From contig NZ_LAKD02000102.1 in the NCBI RefSeq assembly GCF_000968685.2, positions 1 to 64,000 of the forward strand: a stretch of DNA of 64,000 bases, read 5' to 3'. Within the stretch, counting starts at the first letter, position 1; each line of letters begins with the position of its first letter. Origin of the DNA: Streptomyces antioxidans (GTDB taxonomy: Bacteria; Actinomycetota; Actinomycetes; Streptomycetales; Streptomycetaceae). A program made the translations under genes and the position numbers. Below, one piece after another: positions 25,842 to 33,399 of this stretch. Below the pieces are notes generated by a model. That model was not told the DNA's origin. It did no database searches and was given only the letters and a program-made list of their open reading frames with translations.

Positions 25842-27053
25842 ATGCGGATTCTGATCGTGACTGCCGGTTCGCGCGGGGACGTCGCCCCGTACACGGGTCT
25901 GGGGCGGCGGCTGCAGGAGGCCGGTCACGAGGTGGCCGTGGCCGCGCATCCGCCCTTCGCCGGGCTCATCGACGGGTGCGGACTGGACCACCGGCCGCTG
26001 TCGGGCGATCCACGGGAGTTGATCCGCGCCAGGGCGCGGGCCGCCTCGTGGGAGGAGGCGCGCGCGGTGATGGCGGCGTTCCTGGACCGGCTCGCCGACG
26101 GAGTGGCGGCGGCGGTGGCGGACGGGGCCGACCTGGTGCTCACCGCGTTCGGCCCGGCGGCGCTCAGCCGGGCGGCGGGCGAGGCGTCCGGCATCCCCGT
26201 CATCGGCACCTTTCTCGCACCGGCCTGTGCCACGCGCGAGTTCCCGCTGGCCGGTGCCACGGACGCCGAGGACCTGGGGCCCGACGGCAATCTGGCGGCG
26301 GGGCAGCGGCTGTTGGCGGATGCCGGAGCGCTCCAGGCGGACGCCGTGGCCGGGCTGCGCACCCGGCTCGGGCTGCCGCCCGCCGCCTCGCGGACGACGG
26401 GGGCCGACGTCCGGCCGGTCTTCCACGGCTTCAGCCCGCTGGTCGTACCGCGGCCGGCCGACTGGCCGTCCGGGGTCGAGGTGGCGGGCTACTGGTGGCC
26501 CGCCCGCCCGCACGGCTGGCGGCCCCCGGCCGAGCTGGCCGACTTCCTCACGTCCGGCCCGCCGCCGGTGTTCATCGGGTTCGGCAGCATGGCGCCGGGC
26601 GAGGGGGAGCGGCTGGGCGAGCTGGTGACCGCGGCGGTGGCCCGGGCGCGGGTGCGCGCGGTGGTCCAGGCGGGGTGGGCCGGGCTGACCGCGGCCGGGG
26701 ACGACGTCCTGGCGGTCGGCGACCTCCCGCACGACTGGCTGTTCCCCCGTACGGCCGCCGTCGTCCACCACGCCGGGGCGGGCACCACCGCGGCCGGACT
26801 GCGCGCGGGGGTCCCCGCGGTGCCGGTGCCCGCCATGGCCGACCAGCCGTTCTGGGCGACGCGCCTCCACCGACTCGGCGTAGCCCCCGGGCCGCTGCCC
26901 CTCGCCGACCTCACCGCCGAATCCCTCGCCACGGCGATCACGACCTGCCTGACCGAGCCAGCCCTCCGCCGCCGGGCGGCCGAGCTCGCCGATGCCATCG
27001 CCGGGGAGGACGGCGCCGCGGCTGTGCTCGCCCACATCGGCGCGGTGCGCTAG
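25842..27053 (+). CDS. GT1-family glycosyltransferase (YjiC/MGT-like)
   Basis: The 403-residue GT-B protein transfers a sugar from a nucleotide donor to a small-molecule acceptor. The N-terminus MRILIVTAGSRGDVAPYTGL is typical of antibiotic and sterol glycosyltransferases. The donor-binding region reads PVFIGFGSMAPGEGERLGEL, then VHHAGAGTTAAGLRAGVPAV and PAMADQPFWATRLHRLGVAP. ATG at 25842 has GGAGG 8 nt upstream. It has no biosynthetic neighbours, so it may modify or detoxify a xenobiotic, as macrolide-inactivating members do, or act on a lipid. Acceptor and sugar cannot be deduced. Confidence 0.9.
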   Translation: MRILIVTAGSRGDVAPYTGLGRRLQEAGHEVAVAAHPPFAGLIDGCGLDHRPLSGDPRELIRARARAASWEEARAVMAAFLDRLADGVAAAVADGADLVLTAFGPAALSRAAGEASGIPVIGTFLAPACATREFPLAGATDAEDLGPDGNLAAGQRLLADAGALQADAVAGLRTRLGLPPAASRTTGADVRPVFHGFSPLVVPRPADWPSGVEVAGYWWPARPHGWRPPAELADFLTSGPPPVFIGFGSMAPGEGERLGELVTAAVARARVRAVVQAGWAGLTAAGDDVLAVGDLPHDWLFPRTAAVVHHAGAGTTAAGLRAGVPAVPVPAMADQPFWATRLHRLGVAPGPLPLADLTAESLATAITTCLTEPALRRRAAELADAIAGEDGAAAVLAHIGAVR

Positions 27054-27212
27054 GGCGGCGGTGCGCGAGGGCTGAGGCCGGGTGCGGCGCCCGCGGGGCG
27101 AATCCGCGGCGCGGACGGCCGTGACAGGACCCGTCGGCGGTGGTTGTGCCCCGTCCGGCCCGGCCGGGGCGGCCGCCGTACGCTGGGGCCGCTCGCTACG
27201 AAAGGCCCTTCC

Positions 27213-28151
27213 GTGTTGGAGTTGCGTCAGCTGAACTACTTCCTCGCGGTGGCCGAGGACCTGAACGTCACCGCGGCCGCCCGCCGTCTGCGGATGGCGC
27301 AGCCCGCGCTGAGCCAGGCGGTGCACAAGATGGAGCGGCAGCTCGGCACCCCGCTGTTCGACCGGGTGGGCGGCAGGCTCCGCCTGACCGCCGCCGGACG
27401 GCTGCTGTTCCCCGAGGCGCGGGCGCTGATCGAGCGCGCCCGGGAGATCACCGAGCTGACGTCGCGGGTCGGCGGCCCGCAGCGGACCGTGCTGCGGATC
27501 GGCGCCATCGCCTCCGCCGTCTCCGGGCTGCTGCCCGATGTGCTGCCGGGCTTCCTGGACGACCATCCGTGGGTCCTGCCCCGCGTCTACGAGATGGCAC
27601 AGCGCGACCAGGTGGAGGCGGTGCGCGCCGGGGACATCGACGTCGGTGTCTGCCGGATGGAACGGGCCGGGGACGGCGAGGTGGGCCTCAGCCGGCTCGG
27701 TGACGAGCCGCTGCGCTGTGCGGTGCCGGCGGGCCACCCCCTGGCCGCGGCGGAGGCGGTCCCGCTCGCGGCGCTCGCCGACGAGAACCTGGTCGGCTTC
27801 CCCCGGGCCATGGCGCCGGTGGCCTACGACACGATCGTCCACGCGTGCGTGCGCGCGGGCTTCTCGCCGCGCTTCAGCCAGGAGGCCAGGAACGACCAGG
27901 CCATCCTCGGGGTGGTGGCCTGCGGGGTGGCCCTGGCGCTGGTCCCCGACATGACGACCCGGATCAGCGTCGAGGGGGTGGTCTATGTGCCGATCGCCGA
28001 TCCGGACGCGGTGACGTCCCTGTCGGCGATCGTGCGGGCCGGCGACCCGGCGGAGGCGGGGCTGCGCTTCAGGGAAGCCCTCATCGCCGCCCGGCCGCCC
28101 GCGCCGGGCCCGGTCCCGCCCGGGGGCGGGACCGCGGTCACCTGGGGATGA
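27213..28151 (+). CDS. LysR-type transcriptional regulator
   Basis: The 312-residue protein has the N-terminal HTH VLELRQLNYFLAVAEDLNVT through RLRMAQPALSQAVHKMERQLG and LFDRVGGRLRLTAAGRLL. The C-terminal periplasmic-binding-like sensor domain (about 90-290) includes VLRIGAIASAVSGLLPDVL and DIDVGVCRMERAGDGEV. GTG at 27213 has GAAAGG 7 nt upstream. Its 3' end overlaps the convergent FAD oxidase gene by 14 nt. LysR regulators usually control a divergent neighbour; here the upstream neighbour is a co-directional glycosyltransferase, so the target is uncertain. Confidence 0.92.
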   Translation: MLELRQLNYFLAVAEDLNVTAAARRLRMAQPALSQAVHKMERQLGTPLFDRVGGRLRLTAAGRLLFPEARALIERAREITELTSRVGGPQRTVLRIGAIASAVSGLLPDVLPGFLDDHPWVLPRVYEMAQRDQVEAVRAGDIDVGVCRMERAGDGEVGLSRLGDEPLRCAVPAGHPLAAAEAVPLAALADENLVGFPRAMAPVAYDTIVHACVRAGFSPRFSQEARNDQAILGVVACGVALALVPDMTTRISVEGVVYVPIADPDAVTSLSAIVRAGDPAEAGLRFREALIAARPPAPGPVPPGGGTAVTWG

Positions 28152-29274
28152 ACCGCGAGGGGGCAAAGGCCCCGATGTCGTAGCCGGTGCCCCTCTCCAG
28201 CGCCAGGTCGGCGGCGATGCGGCCGAAGACCGGGGCCATCTTGAAGCCGTGCCCCGAGAATCCCGCCAGCAGTACGGCGCGGTCCGTGCCCGGCAGTCCG
28301 CCCACCATCGCGGTGCGGTCGGAGGTGTAGGCGTCCAGATAGACCGAGTACCGGATCGGGTCGGGGTGCAGCCCGGGGAGGAAGCGCCGCACCGCCTCGG
28401 TGACCGGCCACAGCCGGGACTCGTCGAAGTCCCTGGTGAACGCGGTGGGACCGGCGATGTCCCCCCAGGCGTCGGCGAACCCGGTCTTGACCGACATCCC
28501 GTCCACCATCGGCACCCCGAACAGATGCACCCCGTCCGTGTCCCGGATGAAGGCGGGGAACCGCTCGGGTGCGTAACGCCCCGCGTCGCCGGGGGCGAAC
28601 CAGGTCAGCACCAGAGGACGCACCGTGAGGTGGCCGTCCAGCGGCGGCACCAGCGACGCGGACCACGGACCGGCCGCGAGAACCACGGTCCGCACCGCGT
28701 ACTCGGTCCCGCCCGCGCCTATCCGCACCCGGTCGTCCTCGAAGCGCACGGAATCCACCCTGGTGCGTTCCAGGAGCCGCGCCCCGTGGCGGCGGGCCTG
28801 CTGGTTCGCCGCCAGCACGGCGAGTTCCGGCCGCAGCACGGCGCCCTGGACGTCCAGGATGCCGATCTCACCGTCGGCGGCCCGGTGCTGGGGGAACCGC
28901 GCGGCGAGCTCGTCGGGGGCCAGGTACTCATGGTCCAGACCGTGCTCCTCGACCGACGCCCGGACGTTGCGCATGGGCGGGATGTCCGGCAGCCCGATGG
29001 AGAGGCAGCCGGTGGGCAGGAGGAGCGGCAGTCCGGACAGCTCCGCGAGCTCGCGCCACAGCTCGCGGGCGCCGCGCAGCAGCGGTACGTAGGCGGAGCC
29101 CTCGTGGTAGGCCATGCGGAACAGCCGGGACTCACCGCCCGACGCGCCCCGGTCGTGCGCCAGCCCGTACTGCTCGAACCCGATGACGGAGGCTCCGGCC
29201 CGCGCCAGCTGCCAGGCCGCCATGGAGCCCATGGCTCCCAGCCCGATGACCGCCGTGTCCGCGTCCACGGTCAC
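28138..29274 (-). CDS. Monomeric sarcosine oxidase/N-methyltryptophan oxidase-like FAD enzyme
   Basis: The 378-residue flavoprotein matches the MSOX/MTOX family that oxidises N-methyl or secondary amino acids. FAD-binding VIGLGAMGSMAAWQLARAGA is at residues 9-28, followed by SGGESRLFRMAYHEG, and the C-terminal GFSGHGFKMAPVFGRIAADL is diagnostic. K263 in MSVKTGF matches the oxygen-activating lysine of sarcosine oxidase. At the position of the flavin-linking cysteine there is S310 (IRYSVYLDAYTSDR), and the active-site histidine after the lysine is A267. FAD is therefore probably not covalently held and the substrate may differ. It starts 3 nt after the symporter gene, implying one operon for uptake and oxidation of an amino-acid-like compound. 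Confidence 0.87.
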   Translation of the reverse strand: MTVDADTAVIGLGAMGSMAAWQLARAGASVIGFEQYGLAHDRGASGGESRLFRMAYHEGSAYVPLLRGARELWRELAELSGLPLLLPTGCLSIGLPDIPPMRNVRASVEEHGLDHEYLAPDELAARFPQHRAADGEIGILDVQGAVLRPELAVLAANQQARRHGARLLERTRVDSVRFEDDRVRIGAGGTEYAVRTVVLAAGPWSASLVPPLDGHLTVRPLVLTWFAPGDAGRYAPERFPAFIRDTDGVHLFGVPMVDGMSVKTGFADAWGDIAGPTAFTRDFDESRLWPVTEAVRRFLPGLHPDPIRYSVYLDAYTSDRTAMVGGLPGTDRAVLLAGFSGHGFKMAPVFGRIAADLALERGTGYDIGAFAPSRFIPR

Positions 29275-29277
29275 TGC

Positions 29278-30693
29278 TCACTTCCCTTCCGTAGTGGACG
29301 TCTCCGCAGCGGACGTCGTGGGCACCGCCGCGCGCCGCTCCTGGGCCCCCGGTGGATCCTGTGCCGACTTCCGGGTCCGGCGGCCCAGCAGGGTCGGCAG
29401 GGAGAGCGCGATCAGCCCGGCCACCGTCCAGCCCGCGCCCAGCGCCCAGGCGGCGCCCGCCGTGACGATGACGGGCGCGAAGGTCACGCTCGCCGTCTCG
29501 ATCGGCGCGAGCGGCAGATAGGCCAGACCGAATTCCTCGAGCGTCCGGCTCTCCAGCTTGGGGTCGGTCATCCGGAGCAGGGCGATGCCCGTCGCGACGG
29601 CCCCGGTGGCCCAGCCCCAGGTGAACACGGCCTTCTCGAACCAGTCCTGGCGGAACGTCGCCGGGGCCACCACCAGGAACAGCACCAGACAGATCGCCAG
29701 CCCGAGCGCGAAGAGCAGCAGCAGGGGCAGCCAGTAGTCCCCGACCACGTTCGGCACGATGGAGGCGATCCCGCACACGATGAGGACGTCGGTGGCGCCG
29801 CCGGAAAGGCTCTTGAGCGTGGTGGAGTCGACATAGCCCCATGCGGGTGTGCGGCCGACCAGCGTGCGGACGAGCAGCCCCACGACGAAGGCGAGCGCGA
29901 ACACCGGCACCGTGATGGACGGGAACAGGCCGGTGACCCACTCCGAGAGCCCGTACGCGGCGGCGGCCACCGCGCTCACCACGCACACCTGGAGGGCGAA
30001 CGGCTCTATCGACGCGGGAGAGGTGGTCGCGGTGCCGGTCGGCGCCCGCTCGGCCGGGTCCTTCAGCAGCCCCGAACGCAACTCCTCGGGCAGGTCGGCG
30101 AAGCGCCCGACCCTTCTGCAGTGACCGCGCCTGGCACCCCAGTTGTTGATGATGACGCCCCCGACGATGCCGACGAGCGTGCCCACCGTGGCGGAGGTGA
30201 AGCCGAGTGAACTCGCCTCCTGCCAGCCGGAGTCCTGAAAGGTCGTGCCGATCGCCGCGGCGGACCCGAACCCACCGGCCCAGCCGCCGAACAGCAGTAC
30301 CCCGAAACCGGCGGGAGTGCCCCAGACCGGACCGAGCACCAGGAGGGCGAAGAGCACGCCGAGGCCGACCTGGATGACGTACATGCCGATGGAGTAGAGG
30401 GAGAAGGCCCCGGTCGCACTCCCGAAATTCCGGATTCCCGCACCGTCGGTCATGGCGAGACAGGCGAAGACGACGACGATGAGCACCGCGGAATAGGTCT
30501 CCAGCTGGTCCGAGAAGGGCAGCAGATCAAGTGCGTTGGGGCCGAGCAGCAGTCCCAGGAATCCGGCCAGCACACTGGCGGGAAGCATGAGCCGCTGAAC
30601 GATGCGCAGGTGGGCGCGGGCGAGCGCGCCCACGACGAGGAGCACGGCGATGAGTCCCGCGTCGCTGAGCAATGACCATGGGGTGTACTCCAT
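29278..30693 (-). CDS. GltS-type sodium/glutamate symporter family protein
   Basis: The 471-residue protein is predicted to have 10-12 membrane helices. It begins MEYTPWSLLSDAGLIAVLL and contains GLLLGPNALDLLPFSDQLETY, GGWAGGFGSAAAIGTTFQDSG and CLAMTDGAGIRNFG, patterns of the GltS (ESS) family. A hydrophilic loop of about 40 residues near position 210-250 and a C-terminal extension make it longer than E. coli GltS (about 400 residues). ATG at 30693 has GGGAGGG 4 nt upstream. The next gene, 3 nt downstream, encodes the FAD amine oxidase, so the transported solute is probably its substrate rather than glutamate itself. Confidence 0.84.
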   Translation of the reverse strand: MEYTPWSLLSDAGLIAVLLVVGALARAHLRIVQRLMLPASVLAGFLGLLLGPNALDLLPFSDQLETYSAVLIVVVFACLAMTDGAGIRNFGSATGAFSLYSIGMYVIQVGLGVLFALLVLGPVWGTPAGFGVLLFGGWAGGFGSAAAIGTTFQDSGWQEASSLGFTSATVGTLVGIVGGVIINNWGARRGHCRRVGRFADLPEELRSGLLKDPAERAPTGTATTSPASIEPFALQVCVVSAVAAAAYGLSEWVTGLFPSITVPVFALAFVVGLLVRTLVGRTPAWGYVDSTTLKSLSGGATDVLIVCGIASIVPNVVGDYWLPLLLLFALGLAICLVLFLVVAPATFRQDWFEKAVFTWGWATGAVATGIALLRMTDPKLESRTLEEFGLAYLPLAPIETASVTFAPVIVTAGAAWALGAGWTVAGLIALSLPTLLGRRTRKSAQDPPGAQERRAAVPTTSAAETSTTEGK

Positions 30694-30865
30694 CGACCCT
30701 CCCGGGATGGCTGGCGGGGATGCGAGGGTTTCTATCAGCGGTATCGCTCGTGCAAACCGGACGGGGCGATACGAAAGCCGGGACGGTGCCATACGCACTG
30801 CGTATGCGCCGAGTTCATGGCGGGAATGTGATCTCGGCGAAACATATAAATGTACAGTGACGCGC

Positions 30866-31393
30866 ATGAATGTCTGCGTCTTCTGCTCCGCCGCCGATCT
30901 CGACGACCGTTACACCGCGCCCGCCCGTGAGTTCGCCGAGCTGATCGGCAAGGGCGGCCACACACTGGTCTGGGGCGGGTCCGACGTCGGGCTGATGAAG
31001 GTGATGGCGGACGGGGTGCAGGAGCACGGCGGACGGCTGGTCGGCATCTCGGTGGAGTTCCTCGCCGCCAAGGCCCGGGGGAGCGCCGACGAGATGGTGA
31101 TCGCCAAGGACCTCGCCGAGCGCAAGGCACAGCTGCTCGCCCGCGCCGACGCCGTCGTGATCATGGTCGGCGGCACCGGGACGCTGGACGAGGCCACCGA
31201 GATCCTGGAGCTGAAGAAGCACGGGCTGCACATCAAGCCGGTGGTGCTGCTGAACGCGGCGGGGTTCTACGACGGGCTGAAGCAGCAGTTCCAGCGGATG
31301 GAGCAGGAGGGGTTCCTGCCCCGGCCGCTGAGCGAGCTGGTCTTCTTCGCGGAGAACGGGGTGGAGGCCATGACGTACCTGGAGTCCGTCTGA
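30866..31393 (+). CDS. LOG-family protein (TIGR00730; cytokinin riboside monophosphate phosphoribohydrolase-like)
   Basis: The 175-residue Rossmann protein begins MNVCVFCSAADLDDRY and has HTLVWGGSDVGLMKVMADGV, ERKAQLLARADAVVIMVGGTGTLDEATEIL and the C-terminal FFAENGVEAMTYL. The GGTGTxxE motif is the catalytic and nucleotide-binding signature of LOG proteins. They split nucleoside 5'-monophosphates to base and ribose phosphate and were often misnamed lysine decarboxylases. The proline usually preceding GGxGT is Val here. ATG at 30866 lies after an AT-rich stretch (AAACATATAAATG), a good candidate for the divergent promoter region shared with the symporter. Confidence 0.88.
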   Translation: MNVCVFCSAADLDDRYTAPAREFAELIGKGGHTLVWGGSDVGLMKVMADGVQEHGGRLVGISVEFLAAKARGSADEMVIAKDLAERKAQLLARADAVVIMVGGTGTLDEATEILELKKHGLHIKPVVLLNAAGFYDGLKQQFQRMEQEGFLPRPLSELVFFAENGVEAMTYLESV

Positions 31394-31526
31394 GCCGTGG
31401 TCCCTTACCGGGCCCGTTACAGGATGGCAGCGCTCAGCGGGAAGGCCGCGCGGGTTTCTGGCATGGGATCGCGCCAAGCCGGGACAGCCGTCGGGGGCGC
31501 GTCCCCTGGTGAGGCAAGCTGGGGGC

Positions 31527-32216
31527 ATGGGAACGCATCTGATCACTGGGGCAGGCTCGGGCATCGGCGCGGCGGTCACCGAGCGGCTGGCCGAGCGCGG
31601 CGACGAGCTGTGGCTGCTCGCGCGGGACGCCGGGCGGGCGAAGGAGTTGGCCGAGCGGTTCCCGGGGGTGCGGACGGTCGTCGGTGATCTGGCCGACCCA
31701 GAGCGGCTGTCCTGGGCGCTGGGCCACCAGACGCTGCCCGACCGGCTGGACTCGCTACTGCACATCGCCGGAGTGGTCGACCTGGGTGAGGTCGGGGAGC
31801 TGACCCCGAAGGCGTGGAACCGCCAGCTCGCCGCCAACCTCGTGGCACCCGCCGAGCTGACCCGGTTGCTGCTGCCGCAGCTGCGGCTGGCCCAGGGGCA
31901 CGTCATCTTCGTCAACTCCGGCGCCGGGCTGCGCGCCAACGCCCAGTGGGCCGCGTACGCAGCGAGCAAGCACGGCCTCAAGGCGCTGGCCGACGCGCTG
32001 CGCTGGGAGGAGAGCGGCAACGGCGTCCGGGTGACCACGGTCTACCCGGGGCGCACGGCCACCCCGATGCAGGTGAAGGTGCACCAGCAGGAGGGCAAGG
32101 ACTACGACGCGGAGCGCTGGATGGCGCCCGGGACCGTGGCGACGACCATCCTGACCGCGCTCGACCTGCCGCGCGACGCGGAGATCACCGACCTCCAGGT
32201 CCGCCCCCGCGGCTGA
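31527..32216 (+). CDS. Short-chain dehydrogenase/reductase
   Basis: The 229-residue classical SDR has the cofactor motif TGAGSGIGAAV at residues 7-17, the NAG-like HIAGVVDLG segment, the catalytic serine in VIFVNSGAGLRA, and YAASKHGLKALAD with the Tyr-x-x-x-Lys pair. The arginine in LARDAGRAK suggests NADP(H). Substrate unknown. ATG at 31527 with GGGGG just upstream. It stands between the LOG gene and the MetE-like gene without overlap. Confidence 0.9.
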   Translation: MGTHLITGAGSGIGAAVTERLAERGDELWLLARDAGRAKELAERFPGVRTVVGDLADPERLSWALGHQTLPDRLDSLLHIAGVVDLGEVGELTPKAWNRQLAANLVAPAELTRLLLPQLRLAQGHVIFVNSGAGLRANAQWAAYAASKHGLKALADALRWEESGNGVRVTTVYPGRTATPMQVKVHQQEGKDYDAERWMAPGTVATTILTALDLPRDAEITDLQVRPRG

Positions 32217-32220
32217 GCTG

Positions 32221-32340
32221 CCTCGGCGGCGGAGTTCGGCCGCGGTTCGGGAGGCGCCCTGCAGGGGCGCGGGGCTGTGTCGATGTGCGGCTCCGCCGCG
32301 CGGGCGCGACCAGCCACAATGGTGCCGCAGACGACCGACG
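32221..32340. repeat. Streptomyces-type intergenic GC-rich repeat
   Basis: The SDR to MetE-like gap contains GCGCCCTGCAGGGGCGCGGGG, GTGCGGCTCCGCCGCGCGGG and GCGCGACCAGCCACAATGG. I recognise these phrases from many Streptomyces intergenic regions. The first part is nearly self-complementary and could terminate SDR transcription. Confidence 0.6.
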
Positions 32341-32370
32341 GCACAACAACGCTTTCAGCGGAGCGCTTAC

Positions 32371-33384
32371 GTGAGCGAGAAGACCACCACCCACCCATGG
32401 CCCCCCGGAGCCGCGACCGGCGTCGGATCGATGCCGGGCGCCGACGCGCGGGAGGCCGCGAAGACCGTCACCGGCTCGCTGGAGGCCCTGCCGTACCTTC
32501 CTGAGCTGCCCGCGCGCGGGCCCGGCGCGGACATGATCGGACGCACCGCGGGAATGCTGGCCGAGCTGTACGCGCATGTCGAGCCCAGCGGCTGGCGGAT
32601 CAGCGACCGGCCGGGCCGGGACACCCGGCGGGCCCGCTCCTGGCTGGGCGAGGACCTGGACGCGCTGGAGGAGTTCACCCAGGGGCACCAGGGCGCGCTC
32701 AAGGTGTCGGCCGTGGGGCCCTGGACCCTGGCCGCCTCCCTCGAACTGCGCGGCGGCGAGGCCGCGCTCAGCGACCCGGGCGCCTGCCGTGACCTCACGG
32801 CCTCGCTCGCCGAGGGCGTGCGCGCCCAGCTGGCTCAGGTGCGCCGCCGGGTGCCGGGCGCGGAGGTGGTGCTCCAGCTCGATGAGCCGTCGCTGACGTC
32901 GGTGCTGCGCGGGAGCGTCCGTACGGCGAGCGGCTACCGCACCCACGCCGCCGTGGACCGGGGCGTGGCCGAGGGCGCGCTGCGGACGCTGGTGGAGGCG
33001 GCGGACGGGCCGGTGGTGGTGCACTCATGCGCTCCGGGCGTGCCGTTCGGGCTGCTGCGGCGCGCGGGCGTCGCGGGGGTCTCCTTCGATCTGTCGCTGC
33101 TCACGGAGGGTGAGGAGGAGGCGGTCGGGGAGGCCGTGGAAGGGGGTACGGCGCTCTTCGTCGGCGCGGTACCCGGCACCGACACCCCGTTGTCGGACCC
33201 TCCCGGTAGCGTCGGGGGTGTCAGGACGCTGTGGCGCAGGCTGGGGCTGGCACCGGCGACTCTCGCGGAGTCGGTGGTGGTCACCCCGTCGTGCGGGCTC
33301 GCGGGCGCCTCGCCCGGGTACGCCCGGGCCGCGCTGGCCCACTGTGTCCGGGCGGCGAGATCGCTCGCGGACAACCCTGAGTAA
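32371..33384 (+). CDS. MetE-like vitamin-B12-independent methionine synthase family protein
   Basis: The 337-residue protein is about half the length of MetE and resembles only the C-terminal catalytic (UROD/MetE-like) barrel. It starts after GTG 32371 with ATGVGSMPGADAREAAKTV. Likely zinc ligands are in VVVHSCAPG and VTPSCGLAG, and LQLDEPSLTSVL matches the MetE barrel. Short MetE-like proteins act as methyltransferases with small donors or corrinoid partners; the reaction here is not known. It ends 15 nt before ligA, and GGGAGG for ligA lies in that gap, so the two are probably co-transcribed. Confidence 0.85.
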   Translation: MSEKTTTHPWPPGAATGVGSMPGADAREAAKTVTGSLEALPYLPELPARGPGADMIGRTAGMLAELYAHVEPSGWRISDRPGRDTRRARSWLGEDLDALEEFTQGHQGALKVSAVGPWTLAASLELRGGEAALSDPGACRDLTASLAEGVRAQLAQVRRRVPGAEVVLQLDEPSLTSVLRGSVRTASGYRTHAAVDRGVAEGALRTLVEAADGPVVVHSCAPGVPFGLLRRAGVAGVSFDLSLLTEGEEEAVGEAVEGGTALFVGAVPGTDTPLSDPPGSVGGVRTLWRRLGLAPATLAESVVVTPSCGLAGASPGYARAALAHCVRAARSLADNPE

Positions 33385-33399
33385 CGGGAGGACGACACG

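Noticed and set aside
27213..28151. LysR regulator as the proven controller of the oxidase-symporter pair
   Set aside because: They are convergent, not divergent, and no LysR box (T-N11-A) in the 30694-30865 region was convincing; left as a possibility only.
23995..30693. A genomic island with attachment sites
   Set aside because: The genes look accessory by function, but I see no integrase, tRNA gene, flanking direct repeats or clear base-composition break, so island status is not supported.
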